Below, piece after piece: positions 8,861-18,799 of a stretch of DNA of 64,000 nt (positions within the stretch are counted from its first letter, which is position 1; each line of letters begins with the position of its first letter). The stretch comes from Salinivibrio kushneri. Its GTDB lineage: Bacteria; Pseudomonadota; Gammaproteobacteria; Enterobacterales; Vibrionaceae. The notes under the pieces were generated by a model. It had not been told where the DNA came from. It was given only the letters and a program-made list of their open reading frames with translations, and did not search any database. The translations under genes and the position numbers were made by a program. The stretch lies in contig NZ_CP040021.1 of NCBI RefSeq assembly GCF_005280275.1, forward strand, positions 1,699,001-1,763,000. The letters run 5' to 3'.

Positions 8861-9448
8861 ATGAAAAAATTAGCACCTTTCGCTTTACTGATTCTCGCAC
8901 CAGCGGCTTATGCCTCTTCTTATATGGGGATGGAATTTGGAGCTGGTAGCGCTGATGTGAGTGGCTTAGATAGCAGCGAGTTCAAAAGTGATCTCGAGGA
9001 CCGAGGAACCGTCAAGCTGTACGGCGGTAAGTATATCACTGACTCAGTGCGCGCTTACGGCTACTGGCAGTCGGGCGCGTCGAGTAAATCGACCGTGAAA
9101 GCAGGAGATGAAGAGCTGTCGCTGGAAAATACTGATTATCAATTCGGTATGGGCTTAGACTATATTCACGAGTTCACTGACAATTTGTACGGTATTGCTG
9201 GTGGTACGCTAGGCTATCAACGCAGCAAGCTAGAAATTAAGGACAAAGATGCTCTGGGGACTGACAACTATAATCTCAGAGACTCTGGCCTAGCGAGCGA
9301 CGTCAATCTCGGCCTTGGGTATCGTTTTAACTCCGGTATCGCTTTGGAAGGCGGTCATAAATACGGCTTAACGAAACAAAAGTATGCGGAAGGTATTTCC
9401 TTCAAGAACCCAAGTGTGTTTTACCTCGACGTTAACTATAAATTCTAA
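8861..9448 (+). CDS. OmpX/Ail-type small outer-membrane beta-barrel
   Basis: A 195-residue secreted protein with a signal peptide (MKKLAPFALLILAPAAYA, cleavage near 18) and a mature part of alternating hydrophobic/polar residues with many Gly, Tyr and aromatic girdle residues. It ends YLDVNYKF; a terminal Phe is the usual BAM recognition signature. Size and pattern fit an eight-stranded barrel of the OmpX/Ail/OmpA-like class. The gene is divergent from the RstAB-like system and has its own terminator. The precise role is not known; adhesion or envelope stress are common for the class. Confidence 0.75.
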   Translation: MKKLAPFALLILAPAAYASSYMGMEFGAGSADVSGLDSSEFKSDLEDRGTVKLYGGKYITDSVRAYGYWQSGASSKSTVKAGDEELSLENTDYQFGMGLDYIHEFTDNLYGIAGGTLGYQRSKLEIKDKDALGTDNYNLRDSGLASDVNLGLGYRFNSGIALEGGHKYGLTKQKYAEGISFKNPSVFYLDVNYKF

Positions 9449-9533
9449 CAACACGCTCACAGACGACAGTTGGCTAAACTTACGCGGACAGACCGTTTAA
9501 GCTAAGACAAAGACACTATCTCACTCCTTACCC

Positions 9534-9567
9534 AAATAGGCATCCACTCAGTGGGTGCCTATTTTTC
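9534..9567 (+). terminator. Rho-independent terminator of the OMP gene
   Basis: Stem AAATAGGCATCCAC / GTGGGTGCCTATTT (one G-T pair) with a 3-nt loop, followed by TTC and a T-rich stretch. The remaining sequence up to the MFS start (9568-9863) shows no gene I can support. Confidence 0.9.
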
Positions 9568-9863
9568 TTGCAATAGCGATGATTGGTTAAATACCAGTTC
9601 TAAGTGTCAACTCAATCACCCTTTGATATAAAGGCTGACTCATCGCGCCCTGTATTATAGTCAATTGTTTACTCTGTAAAAAATACTTGCCTGCTCCTCT
9701 ACCTATATTTGCTGGCAAGTGTTTTCGCCCAATGTAATACTTTGTTACATTTCCTGGACATTATAAAGTTGTACGCTTGACAAGGGGCCCTTCCCCATCG
9801 TCATCTGCGTGTCAATTGACGGTATACCCGCAACTTTTCAAAGACTCACGCGCTAGGCTATCC

Positions 9864-11033
9864 ATGAAAAACATTTTATTTTTACCCATTGCGATGTTTG
9901 CGTTCGGCATGGATGCATATGTCGTGGCGGGCATTATTCCGGAAATTTCCACCAGTTTTCAGATCACAGAAGCACAAACCGCACAAATGGTGACGGCTTT
10001 TACCTTGTGCTACGCCCTTTCTGCGCCAATCTTGGCGACATTGTTGGCAGGCTTTCCGACCAAAAAGGCACTCGTGTTATCGATGCTGATGTTTATCGCC
10101 GCTAATCTTGTCACCATTTTCAGCACGCACTTAACCATGTTACTGGCAAGCCGCGCGCTAGCCGGCATAGGGGCAGGCATTTTCTCGCCTTTAGCGGCGG
10201 CGAGTGCCGCCTCTTTGGTGCCTGCAGAAAAGAAGGGGCGTGCATTAGGGCTGTTGCTGGGTGGTATGAGTGCGGGTACCGTTGTCGGGGTTCCCGTCGG
10301 TCTCGCTCTCGCCACTTGGCTTGGATGGCAAGGCGTGTTTGCCGTCGTGATCGGTATCGCGCTCATTGGGCTGATTGGCGTGGTGCTGGGTGTTCCTCAG
10401 ATCTGTGTCGCCCCGCCACCATCGCTAAAAGCACGCGTCGCGTTACTCGCCAGTCGGTCCGTGTCTGCGACTATTAGTGTCACCTTCTTGACGGCTGTCG
10501 CCAGCTTGGGGCTCTATTCTTATCTCGCACCTGTGATTACAGGCATCACACAACAAACCAACCTCACGCCCTATTTATGGATTTGGGGGCTAGGCGGCAT
10601 GGTAGGCAGCTTCACCATCGGCCATTTAATTGACTGGGTAAAACGTCCAAGGACAATCCTGCTCAGCGTCCTGACGCTCATGTTCGTCGCCATCTTTAGC
10701 ATTCCGAGTAGCTTGCCGTTGCCCTCAATCATTGCCTTTGTGCCATTCTTTTTATGGGGTGCGGCCGGTTGGTCGTCGCTCGCACCACAGCAACACACTC
10801 TGATTAGCCTCCAACCGGAGCAAAGTGCCGCCGTTGTCGCACTCAATAGTTCATCAAACTACCTTGGTGGTGCGGTGGGTACCCTTTTGGGTGGGCTGTG
10901 GCTCGGCCACGGGATTTCAGTGATTCAGCTTGTCTACGCTGCCGCCGCGGTAGCGGCCGTAGCCATCGTTATTCAGGTTGGGATTCTGCGCCAAAGCGCC
11001 AACGCCGTGACAAAGGAGTGCAAAAGCATCTAG
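9864..11033 (+). CDS. MFS transporter, DHA1 drug/arabinose-efflux type
   Basis: A 389-residue major-facilitator protein with about 12 hydrophobic helices. The N terminus MKNILFLPIAMFAFGMDAYV and the early motif GIIPEISTSF match the DHA1 subgroup that includes AraJ/YdhP-like sugar and drug exporters, and RALAGIGAGIFSPLAAA is the usual helix-4/5 motif. An upstream TTG at 9777 would add 29 residues, but these are Ser/Pro-rich and unlike any MFS N terminus, so the ATG at 9864 is preferred. The gene stands alone; the exported substrate cannot be predicted. Confidence 0.85.
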   Translation: MKNILFLPIAMFAFGMDAYVVAGIIPEISTSFQITEAQTAQMVTAFTLCYALSAPILATLLAGFPTKKALVLSMLMFIAANLVTIFSTHLTMLLASRALAGIGAGIFSPLAAASAASLVPAEKKGRALGLLLGGMSAGTVVGVPVGLALATWLGWQGVFAVVIGIALIGLIGVVLGVPQICVAPPPSLKARVALLASRSVSATISVTFLTAVASLGLYSYLAPVITGITQQTNLTPYLWIWGLGGMVGSFTIGHLIDWVKRPRTILLSVLTLMFVAIFSIPSSLPLPSIIAFVPFFLWGAAGWSSLAPQQHTLISLQPEQSAAVVALNSSSNYLGGAVGTLLGGLWLGHGISVIQLVYAAAAVAAVAIVIQVGILRQSANAVTKECKSI

Positions 11034-11179
11034 CCTGCTAACAATCAACTCGGCTCATATTTCAAACGTTGCGTTTACGCGCCTCCATAGGCAGGAATGC
11101 TACACGTGGCGGTGTTGGCACCCGGTAACAATGAGCTATATCCTCAAAATGTGTTTGCTTGCAGCAAGCCAGCAAACTG

Positions 11180-12064
11180 CTACCTCTTACGTGATGCTTG
11201 CTCGTCTGTCGTGTGGCCTTGTGCGTGTCCTGGCGGTGCAAACAAGCACCGCCATCGTTGCCGAAAACTCAGATCAGGCTGCGTGACATCGCGCCACATT
11301 TGCTGCCATTCTGCAAAGGTCACCACCAGAGGGTTAAAACTTTTTACTGGCTTGGGGATCCCATAGCGCACCGGCTCAGATTCCGGCTCGAAGGTGCCAA
11401 ATAATTTGTCCCAAATGATCAAAATGCCCGCGTAGTTTTTGTCGATGTACTGGGGGTTCACGCCATGATGAACACGATGATGAGACGGGGTATTAAAAAC
11501 CCATTCCACAGGCCCGAGTGTCTTTATCCATTGAGTATGGACAAAAAACTGTAACCCTAAATTCAGCAGCACAACAAACACCACCCATTGCGGCGGAAAT
11601 CCAATCACCACCAGCGGCAGCCAAAACAGCCACATCCCTGCCAGCGGATACATTAAGCTTTGGCGAAACGCGGTGCTAAAGTTCATCCGCTCTGAGCTAT
11701 GATGCACCACATGCGCCGCCCACATCCAGCGAACACGATGGCTGGCGCGGTGGAACCAGTAGTAACAAAAATCTTGTGCGGCCATCAGCAACAAAAACAG
11801 GCTCACCGACATCTCAATGTCGAACAGCCGCCAGCCAAACCACCATAAATAGACCTTGGCAACCAGCAAACCAGTCAGTAGATCGGCAGCTTGATGCAGC
11901 CCCGCCAAGGTAAAGTTACAGAGCACTTCCGGCACGTAATAACGCGCATTATCGCCCAATTTCCCCCGGCGCAGCGCCACCCAATACTCCCCCAGCATGC
12001 ATAAGAAAAACACGGGAGCCAATACAAGCAGTAGCCATTCTGGATGGGAGATCAGTTCAGTCAC
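11180..12064 (-). CDS. Sterol desaturase / fatty acid hydroxylase family membrane protein
   Basis: A 294-residue integral membrane di-iron oxygenase of the fatty acid hydroxylase superfamily. The eight-histidine signature is visible: HRASHR at 105-110, HVVHH at 118-122 and SHHRVHH at 194-200, between hydrophobic helices at ~9-28, 45-75, 85-103 and 137-178. Bacterial members hydroxylate or desaturate lipids; the substrate here is unknown. The start is a GTG preceded by AAGG. Neighbours are unrelated. Confidence 0.82.
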   Translation of the reverse strand: MTELISHPEWLLLVLAPVFFLCMLGEYWVALRRGKLGDNARYYVPEVLCNFTLAGLHQAADLLTGLLVAKVYLWWFGWRLFDIEMSVSLFLLLMAAQDFCYYWFHRASHRVRWMWAAHVVHHSSERMNFSTAFRQSLMYPLAGMWLFWLPLVVIGFPPQWVVFVVLLNLGLQFFVHTQWIKTLGPVEWVFNTPSHHRVHHGVNPQYIDKNYAGILIIWDKLFGTFEPESEPVRYGIPKPVKSFNPLVVTFAEWQQMWRDVTQPDLSFRQRWRCLFAPPGHAQGHTTDEQASRKR

Positions 12065-12186
12065 GGAGCCTTTATCGCACAGTACAGTTTCTTAACATAT
12101 TAGGTGTTTCAGCCCAACCTGTAAGGAAAAGCATCACCAAGCTGTTAGTTTGCGCACAAAAGGAGAGTAAGCGGATATACAGATAC

Positions 12187-12216
12187 AAAAAAGCCGCTGA
12201 TTTCTCAGCGGCTTTT
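12187..12216 (-). terminator. Terminator of tRNA-Ser
   Basis: Stem AAAAGCCGCTGA / TCAGCGGCTTTT (12189-12200 with 12205-12216) around a 4-nt loop. Read on the minus strand it is followed by TTTTTT, directly downstream of the tRNA. Confidence 0.9.
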
Positions 12217-12223
12217 CGGTATG

Positions 12224-12314
12224 TGGCGGAGGGACAGGGATTCGAACCCTGGAAGGGCTATTAACCCTTGCCGGTTTTCAAGACCGGTGCTTTCAACCGC
12301 TCAGCCATCCCTCC
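12224..12314 (-). tRNA. tRNA-Ser(UGA)
   Basis: A 91-nt class II tRNA read on the minus strand: acceptor GGAGGGA paired with TCCCTCC, D-loop, anticodon loop CT-TGA-AA, a long variable arm (GCAAGGGTTAATAGCCCTT), T-loop GGTTCGAATCC and an encoded CCA. Anticodon TGA decodes UCA. Confidence 0.97.
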
Positions 12315-12496
12315 GAACTGGGTGGTATACTAATGTTGCCCCGAGTCAATGTAAAGCACTGCAACAAAAAATTTGGTTTAAGTGATGGATATTTATCCAT
12401 TAGTCGCTTCTCTTGGCTTCACATTGGTTAAACAAGTTGGTACAACGTGCACATACTCTCGACGAGAGCTCGCATGTTATTAACTCAGGAACCAAC

Positions 12497-12856
12497 ATGA
12501 CCTTAGACAGCTTTCTCGCTAAAGTCACGCAAACCCCAGATATGGTAATGTTTGACGAGACAATAGCGGTGATAGATGCCCATTACGACTATGCCCCCAC
12601 TCGATTCACTAACGGTGATCTGGCTAATAAAGCAGGCCAGAACACAGGGTCTTGCAAAGTCCTCGCATTCTGCCAGCTCCATGAGCTTACGGAAGCACAG
12701 ACACTCTCCTGCTTTGGGGGGTATTATCGCGAGGACGTGCTGAGCAACCCTTCGGGGACGGATCACAAAAACATTCGCAACTTTATGGTCACTGGATGGA
12801 ACGGTGTCTCATTTGACAAAATGCCACTTAAGGCCAAAACACGCGCGCACTCGTAG
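12497..12856 (+). CDS. HopJ-family protein
   Basis: A 119-residue soluble protein. The segments TRFTNGDLANKAGQNTGSCK and ALCFGEHYR-like FGGYYREDVLSNP match the HopJ type III effector family, named after a Pseudomonas syringae effector but widespread as a small housekeeping-like protein in marine gammaproteobacteria that lack such a secretion system. The function is unknown. The ATG at 12497 has AGGA 6 nt upstream; 28 further upstream codons in the same frame look non-coding. No secretion system lies nearby, so an effector role is unlikely. Confidence 0.8.
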   Translation: MTLDSFLAKVTQTPDMVMFDETIAVIDAHYDYAPTRFTNGDLANKAGQNTGSCKVLAFCQLHELTEAQTLSCFGGYYREDVLSNPSGTDHKNIRNFMVTGWNGVSFDKMPLKAKTRAHS

Positions 12857-12871
12857 CATGAAAGCAACGTG

Positions 12872-12897
12872 AAACGGCGACCCTAAGTCGCCGTTTT
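12872..12897. terminator. Bidirectional terminator between convergent genes
   Basis: Nine-base-pair stem AAACGGCGA / TCGCCGTTT with loop CCCTAAG, flanked by T-rich sequence on both strands. It sits between the convergent HopJ-like and CtlX-like genes. Confidence 0.75.
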
Positions 12898-12928
12898 GCC
12901 TATTAAACCGACGTTTTAACCGACGCCT

Positions 12929-13915
12929 TTAACCCGATATCGCGGCTTGATGACGAGGTAAAAATACTTCTCCCATCATACAACGCACGCTTCCCCCACC
13001 CACGGTTTCAATTGTGTTGACATCGACGGGCACCAATTTACCAAATTGGCGCAGCGTGCGTTTTTGCTCTTCAGTAAACGCACTGTAGGCCGACAATGAC
13101 ATGACGATGAGTGATTCACCGTGGCGATTGCGCAATTGTAAAATATTGCCACAAAGCTGGTTCATTTGTGATTCACTAATGGATACCAAGGTTTTATCTT
13201 GACTCAATGTGTTACACACAAGATCGCGCTGCCCCGGTTCTATCACCTCATCGCACACAACGGCAAACTCTTCACCCACCGCCATCATCACATTGGTATG
13301 ATAAACCGGATTGCCATCGCTCATTTCCGTGTTAAAGCTCACGACTTGTCGCATGCCTACCTTTGCTGCCCACTCAGTGAGCAAAATGCTGTCACAACGG
13401 TGTGAAAGCGCCGCATAAACACGCTGGTTGAGGTGGTCGATAACCATCGCGCCCGTACTTTCAAGAAACGCATCGTCCTTGTCATGACACTTCACTTTGT
13501 GTACGTGATTGACGGCATAGCCTGCACGGTCTAATGCAGTCATTAAGCGCTCGGGTTTCACCTCTAACTGACGGTTTGGGCACGCCATAGGGTAAAGGTA
13601 GAGCTCGCCACTGGGGAGGGTACTAAACCAGTTATTGGGAAACACGGCATCAGGCGTTGCAGGGTCAGAGTCTGGGTACTCCATCACCACCACATCGATA
13701 CCATGGCGGCGGAGGATCATCACCATGTTGTTGAATTCTGCCATCGCGCGCGCTTTTACCTCTTCATCCGGTAGTGACGGCGCATGCTGAAAACCATTAT
13801 CCTCACTCGTTTGCGCATTAAATTTAAAATGAAGCGGGGGCACCATCACCACAGCAGACGCCGCATGTGGATGAGTCAGCGGATATTGGGTATCACAGCT
13901 CGCTAAAAACGCCAT
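12929..13915 (-). CDS. ctlX: CtlX-like amidinotransferase/citrulline hydrolase
   Basis: A 328-residue member of the guanidino-modifying (arginine deiminase fold) superfamily. Visible features are FPNNWFSTLPSGELYLYPM, the histidine segment NPVYHTNVMMAVGE and a C-terminal GGGSVRCMMGEVFLP that carries the likely nucleophilic Cys. The pattern matches the family called citrulline utilization hydrolase CtlX. The ATG at 13915 has AGAAGG 7 nt upstream and is preferred over a TTG eight codons earlier. No other arginine or citrulline gene is adjacent, so the physiological substrate remains an inference. Confidence 0.75.
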   Translation of the reverse strand: MAFLASCDTQYPLTHPHAASAVVMVPPLHFKFNAQTSEDNGFQHAPSLPDEEVKARAMAEFNNMVMILRRHGIDVVVMEYPDSDPATPDAVFPNNWFSTLPSGELYLYPMACPNRQLEVKPERLMTALDRAGYAVNHVHKVKCHDKDDAFLESTGAMVIDHLNQRVYAALSHRCDSILLTEWAAKVGMRQVVSFNTEMSDGNPVYHTNVMMAVGEEFAVVCDEVIEPGQRDLVCNTLSQDKTLVSISESQMNQLCGNILQLRNRHGESLIVMSLSAYSAFTEEQKRTLRQFGKLVPVDVNTIETVGGGSVRCMMGEVFLPRHQAAISG

Positions 13916-14243
13916 AAGCAAACCTTCTAAAAACAACAAGTATTAAGAGTATAGAGTCGCTGTCACGCACGCGATCAATCCGGGTGCGTCACCGCCTCTT
14001 CCAACAGTGTGAATACTGAACAAGCGGAGGAAAATATCATTGAAACAAGTTTTTTACAAACTGAGTTTCTCAGCCTCTCGCACACCTACAGACACTTACA
14101 GCCAGTTCTCCTATATCTCACTGAATTAATGATCTTTTTAAAAGCTTCTCGGGGTGTCAGCGATATTCACCGCTCCGAACAATTATTGCCCCTACCCTGT
14201 GTGTGGTTGGCTACAATAGAAATAGCGGCAAGGAGGAAAAGGC

Positions 14244-15215
14244 ATGGAAACGGCGCGCCCCACTCACAATGAGCAGCAAAGACTTCACGCATTGCACGAT
14301 CTAGGCATATTAGATACTGGACACGAAGACAGATTTGAGCGGATTGTCAGGGTAGCGGCATACGTTTCTGACTGCCCCGTTGTCGCAATTAGCCTCGTTG
14401 ATGAACAGAGACAATGGTTTAAAGCTAAACGTGGTTTGGCAGTCAACCAAACAAGCCGCAGCGAATCGATTTGTGGTCATGCTATTCAGCAACTAGAGCC
14501 ATTAATTGTTGAGGATACGCTCAACGACAGTCGCTTTGCTGACAACCCGTTGGTAACCGGCCCTCCTTATATCCGTTTTTATGCAGGTTTTCCCTTTAGC
14601 CTGGATAGCGAACACCTGCTTGGAACGCTCTGTGTGATCGATCATCACCCTCGCGAGCTTACGGATGCCTGTCAGCGCGCGCTGTCAGACCTCGCGCGTA
14701 TCGTCGAGCATGAGTTGGTCATGACGCAACAAAATGTCATTGATCCGCTAACAGACGTCTTTAATCGACGTGGCTTTTACCGAGAAGTAAACAGTTATCT
14801 AACAGACGACGTTGTCATTGAAGATCAACATACGTTATTACACTTTGACGTTCGCCAATTACAAGACGTCAACCAGCGCTATGGCAAGCATGCGGGCGAC
14901 AAAGTCCTGAAAGAGTTTGCTGGCTGTCTAACAGATGTGTTCGGTGATTTGGGCTGGGTTGGTCGCCTAGAAGGCTGTGAATTTGCGATATTATTGATTC
15001 AACAGGATGTCGATGCGGTCGAAGCACAATTGGATCGCTTCTATCTCCGGCTTTGTCGCCGATTATCCTTAGAACGCTATCCGTTCAACTACTCAGTCGG
15101 CCTTGCGCACTTTTCGCAGATTGACGAAACCGTCACGCTAGAAACAATGCTTCTAGATGCGACAAGTGATACAAGGCGCTACGCTGTGCCTGAAGAAACA
15201 CGTCATATAGGGTGA
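14244..15215 (+). CDS. GAF-GGDEF protein with degenerate active site
   Basis: A 323-residue cytosolic signalling protein: GAF domain at ~25-155 (SICGHAI and GTLCVID are typical) and GGDEF domain at ~165-315. The metal-binding Asp in LLHFDVRQLQDVNQRYG is present, but the signature loop reads RLEGCEFAIL (241-250) instead of RxGGDEF, with Gly to Glu and Asp to Cys changes. Such a protein is unlikely to make cyclic di-GMP and may be a binding or sensory protein. AAGGAGGAAAAGG precedes the ATG. The 300 bp upstream contain no gene I can support. Confidence 0.85.
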   Translation: METARPTHNEQQRLHALHDLGILDTGHEDRFERIVRVAAYVSDCPVVAISLVDEQRQWFKAKRGLAVNQTSRSESICGHAIQQLEPLIVEDTLNDSRFADNPLVTGPPYIRFYAGFPFSLDSEHLLGTLCVIDHHPRELTDACQRALSDLARIVEHELVMTQQNVIDPLTDVFNRRGFYREVNSYLTDDVVIEDQHTLLHFDVRQLQDVNQRYGKHAGDKVLKEFAGCLTDVFGDLGWVGRLEGCEFAILLIQQDVDAVEAQLDRFYLRLCRRLSLERYPFNYSVGLAHFSQIDETVTLETMLLDATSDTRRYAVPEETRHIG

Positions 15216-15238
15216 AGTCGATGGAGAGTTATGAAGAT

Positions 15239-15314
15239 TGGAGCGACATACGAGGTTCGAACTCGTGACCTCGACCTTGGCAAGGTCGCGCTCTACCAGC
15301 TGAGCTAATGTCGC
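15239..15314 (-). tRNA. tRNA-Gly(GCC), copy 1
   Basis: A 76-nt tRNA on the minus strand with acceptor GCGACAT/ATGTCGC, D-loop AGCTCAGCTGGTAGAGC, anticodon loop TT-GCC-AA, T-loop GTTCGAAC and encoded CCA. It is the last gene of the array. I see no clear terminator before the convergent GGDEF gene. Confidence 0.97.
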
Positions 15315-15351
15315 CTTATGCAATTAAGCGTTGCATGGCGCTGTGTAAAAT

Positions 15352-15428
<77 letters not shown>

Positions 15429-15465
15429 TCCGTAACATCAATTGTTGCTTGATGTGGGCAAAACT

Positions 15466-15541
15466 TGGAGCGACATACGAGGTTCGAACTCGTGACCTCG
15501 ACCTTGGCAAGGTCGCGCTCTACCAGCTGAGCTAATGTCGC
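15466..15541 (-). tRNA. tRNA-Gly(GCC), copy 2
   Basis: A 76-nt tRNA identical in its visible elements to copy 1: acceptor GCGACAT, anticodon GCC, encoded CCA. It belongs to the first 328-bp duplicated unit. Confidence 0.97.
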
Positions 15542-15578
15542 ATTATGCAATTAAGCGTTGCATGACGCTGTGTAAAAT

Positions 15579-15599
15579 TGGTTGCGGGAGACGGATTTA
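15579..15599 (-). pseudogene. Truncated tRNA-fMet 3' end, unit 1
   Basis: About 20 nt identical or nearly so to the 3' acceptor/T-stem end of tRNA-fMet (CTCCCGCAACCA when read on the minus strand). The similarity stops abruptly and no anticodon arm follows. The flank to ~15640 carries two small inverted repeats, GCCGT-GCA-ACGGC and CGACC-GAA-GGTCG. Confidence 0.8.
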
Positions 15600-15679
15600 A
15601 CGCGCCGTGCAACGGCACCGACCGAAGGTCGTATTGACTTATCATCAATTGTTAAGTGCTTCTTCAGCAACCTAAAATT

Positions 15680-15756
<77 letters not shown>

Positions 15757-15793
15757 TCCGTAACATCAATTGTTGCTTGATGTGGGCAAAACT

Positions 15794-15869
15794 TGGAGCG
15801 ACATACGAGGTTCGAACTCGTGACCTCGACCTTGGCAAGGTCGCGCTCTACCAGCTGAGCTAATGTCGC
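15794..15869 (-). tRNA. tRNA-Gly(GCC), copy 3
   Basis: A 76-nt tRNA, the 328-bp-shifted duplicate of copy 2, with anticodon GCC and encoded CCA. Confidence 0.97.
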
Positions 15870-15906
15870 CTTATGCAATTAAGCGTTGCATGACGCTGTG
15901 TAAAAT

Positions 15907-15927
15907 TGGTTGCGGGAGACGGATTTA
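15907..15927 (-). pseudogene. Truncated tRNA-fMet 3' end, unit 2
   Basis: Exact 328-bp-shifted copy of the fragment at 15579, including the two flanking small inverted repeats. It was duplicated together with the unit. Confidence 0.8.
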
Positions 15928-16007
15928 ACGCGCCGTGCAACGGCACCGACCGAAGGTCGTATTGACTTATCATCAATTGTTAAGTGCTTCTTCAGCAACC
16001 TAAAATT

Positions 16008-16084
<77 letters not shown>

Positions 16085-16112
16085 TCCGAATTATACTGCA
16101 CTAAGAGAAACA

Positions 16113-16186
16113 TGGAGGCGCGTCCCGGAGTCGAACCGAGGTCCACGGATTTGCAATCCGCTGCATAGCCACTCTGCCAACGCGCC
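16113..16186 (-). tRNA. tRNA-Cys(GCA)
   Basis: A 74-nt tRNA on the minus strand: acceptor GGCGCGT, D-loop, anticodon loop TT-GCA-AA, T-loop GGTTCGACTCC and encoded CCA. It is the first gene of the array in transcription order. Confidence 0.97.
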
Positions 16187-16218
16187 TTAACGCTACTGCC
16201 TCTTGAGTACGGGGAGGC

Positions 16219-16246
16219 ATTCTACGGATTAACGTGATCGAGTCAA
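16219..16246 (-). promoter_or_regulatory. Promoter of the first tRNA array
   Basis: On the minus strand TTGACT is followed after 16 nt by TAGAAT and then a GC-rich discriminator (GCCTCCCCG), the layout of a strong stringently controlled stable-RNA promoter, about 30 nt before tRNA-Cys. The rest of 16250-16510 shows no gene. Confidence 0.75.
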
Positions 16247-16429
16247 CACTTATTATTTAAAAAAAGTGTCACCTGCCTGTTTTGCAAACGAAAACATCAA
16301 AACCCATCCAGTTTGCGGATCTTTTCAGCATGGTTTGCCTTTTTATTATTCACTTCCTGTTTTATCTTCGCCTTATCTCTTATTAACATTTTTGTGACAA
16401 GTTTCATGTCCACAACATGCCTGTCTTAA

Positions 16430-18019
<1,590 letters not shown>

Positions 18020-18042
18020 CCGCAATCGCTCAAATAGGTAAC

Positions 18043-18070
18043 GGCGAGCGACTCATCGGCTCGCCTTCTT
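18043..18070 (+). terminator. Weak terminator after the aminopeptidase gene
   Basis: Stem GGCGAGC / GGCTCGCC-type pairing (18043-18049 with 18059-18065) and a 9-nt loop, followed by TTCTT. A second short stem GGCGCC / GGCGCC occurs at 18100-18116 just before the convergent gene. Confidence 0.5.
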
Positions 18071-18116
18071 ACAGGCTTTTTGAGTAACCGTGAATGAAAG
18101 GCGCCCGCGTGGCGCC

Positions 18117-18752
18117 CTATTTGTCAGAGGGGGTGAGGAAGCGAAATGTTAAGTTGATTCGCTCACTCGTTGGCTTTTGCGTTTTCGGCAAACTGTGCTG
18201 CCAATGTGTTTGGGTTGTGCCTCTCATCACCAGCAAGGATCCGTGATTCAATAAAACCTCACGCTTTTCTTGCCGTTTAGGATGGCGAAAAAGAAAACGC
18301 CGGCTCGCGCCTAAACTGACAGAGGCAATCGTAGGTTGCTCCCCCAGCTCAGGCTCATCATCTCGGTGCCACCCCATGTAATCGCTACCGCTGCGATAGC
18401 GATTTAATAGAACGGTGTTAAAGGAAGTCTGACACTGCGCCTCTACCCAGCCTTTGAGTTGGCGCAAGGGATGTGTCCAAGGCAGCGGCTGAAGCGTGAG
18501 TCCGCTGTAGGTGTAAGGATGATCACCATACCATGCCAATAGACGTGGCTGCATCACGGTGCGGCCAAACAACGAAATCGGCAATTGTTGCCAGGGGGTT
18601 TGCGCGAGTAAGGTTGAGAACAATGTGTCTGCACACCCCGCTGATAGCCACTCAGGCCACCAATCCACCTGAGCATCAGGCATATCAGTGATCGGGTGGC
18701 TATCAAATGCCGCATCAGAAAAGAAACTTTGTTGCTCGGGAGAGCGAGCCAT
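18117..18752 (-). CDS. AlkB-family DNA/RNA dealkylation dioxygenase
   Basis: A 211-residue 2-oxoglutarate/Fe(II)-dependent oxygenase of the AlkB family, closest in shape to the short ALKBH2/3-like bacterial type. Iron ligands are visible in GWHRDDEPELG (His and Asp) and in THWQHSLPKT (second His), and the 2-oxoglutarate-binding Arg is in RINLTFRF. The segment SVSLGASRRFLFR is also typical. It would repair alkylated bases such as 1-methyladenine or 3-methylcytosine by oxidative demethylation. It lies 47 nt downstream of another 2-oxoglutarate oxygenase gene on the same strand. Confidence 0.88.
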   Translation of the reverse strand: MARSPEQQSFFSDAAFDSHPITDMPDAQVDWWPEWLSAGCADTLFSTLLAQTPWQQLPISLFGRTVMQPRLLAWYGDHPYTYSGLTLQPLPWTHPLRQLKGWVEAQCQTSFNTVLLNRYRSGSDYMGWHRDDEPELGEQPTIASVSLGASRRFLFRHPKRQEKREVLLNHGSLLVMRGTTQTHWQHSLPKTQKPTSERINLTFRFLTPSDK

Positions 18753-18799
18753 AAAACACTGCCTCGTTCAATACTGTTAGACAGTGAGTATGGCTGTCG

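Noticed and set aside
9777-9863. N-terminal extension of the MFS gene from a TTG
   Set aside because: Ser/Pro-rich and unlike MFS N termini; ATG 9864 begins the first membrane helix region.
11097-11404. Plus-strand ORFs antisense to the sterol-desaturase gene
   Set aside because: They lie opposite a well-supported gene with intact histidine boxes and have no protein signature.
14009-14272. 87-codon plus-strand ORF before the GGDEF gene
   Set aside because: Overlaps the GGDEF gene start in another frame, has no ribosome site and no protein-like pattern.
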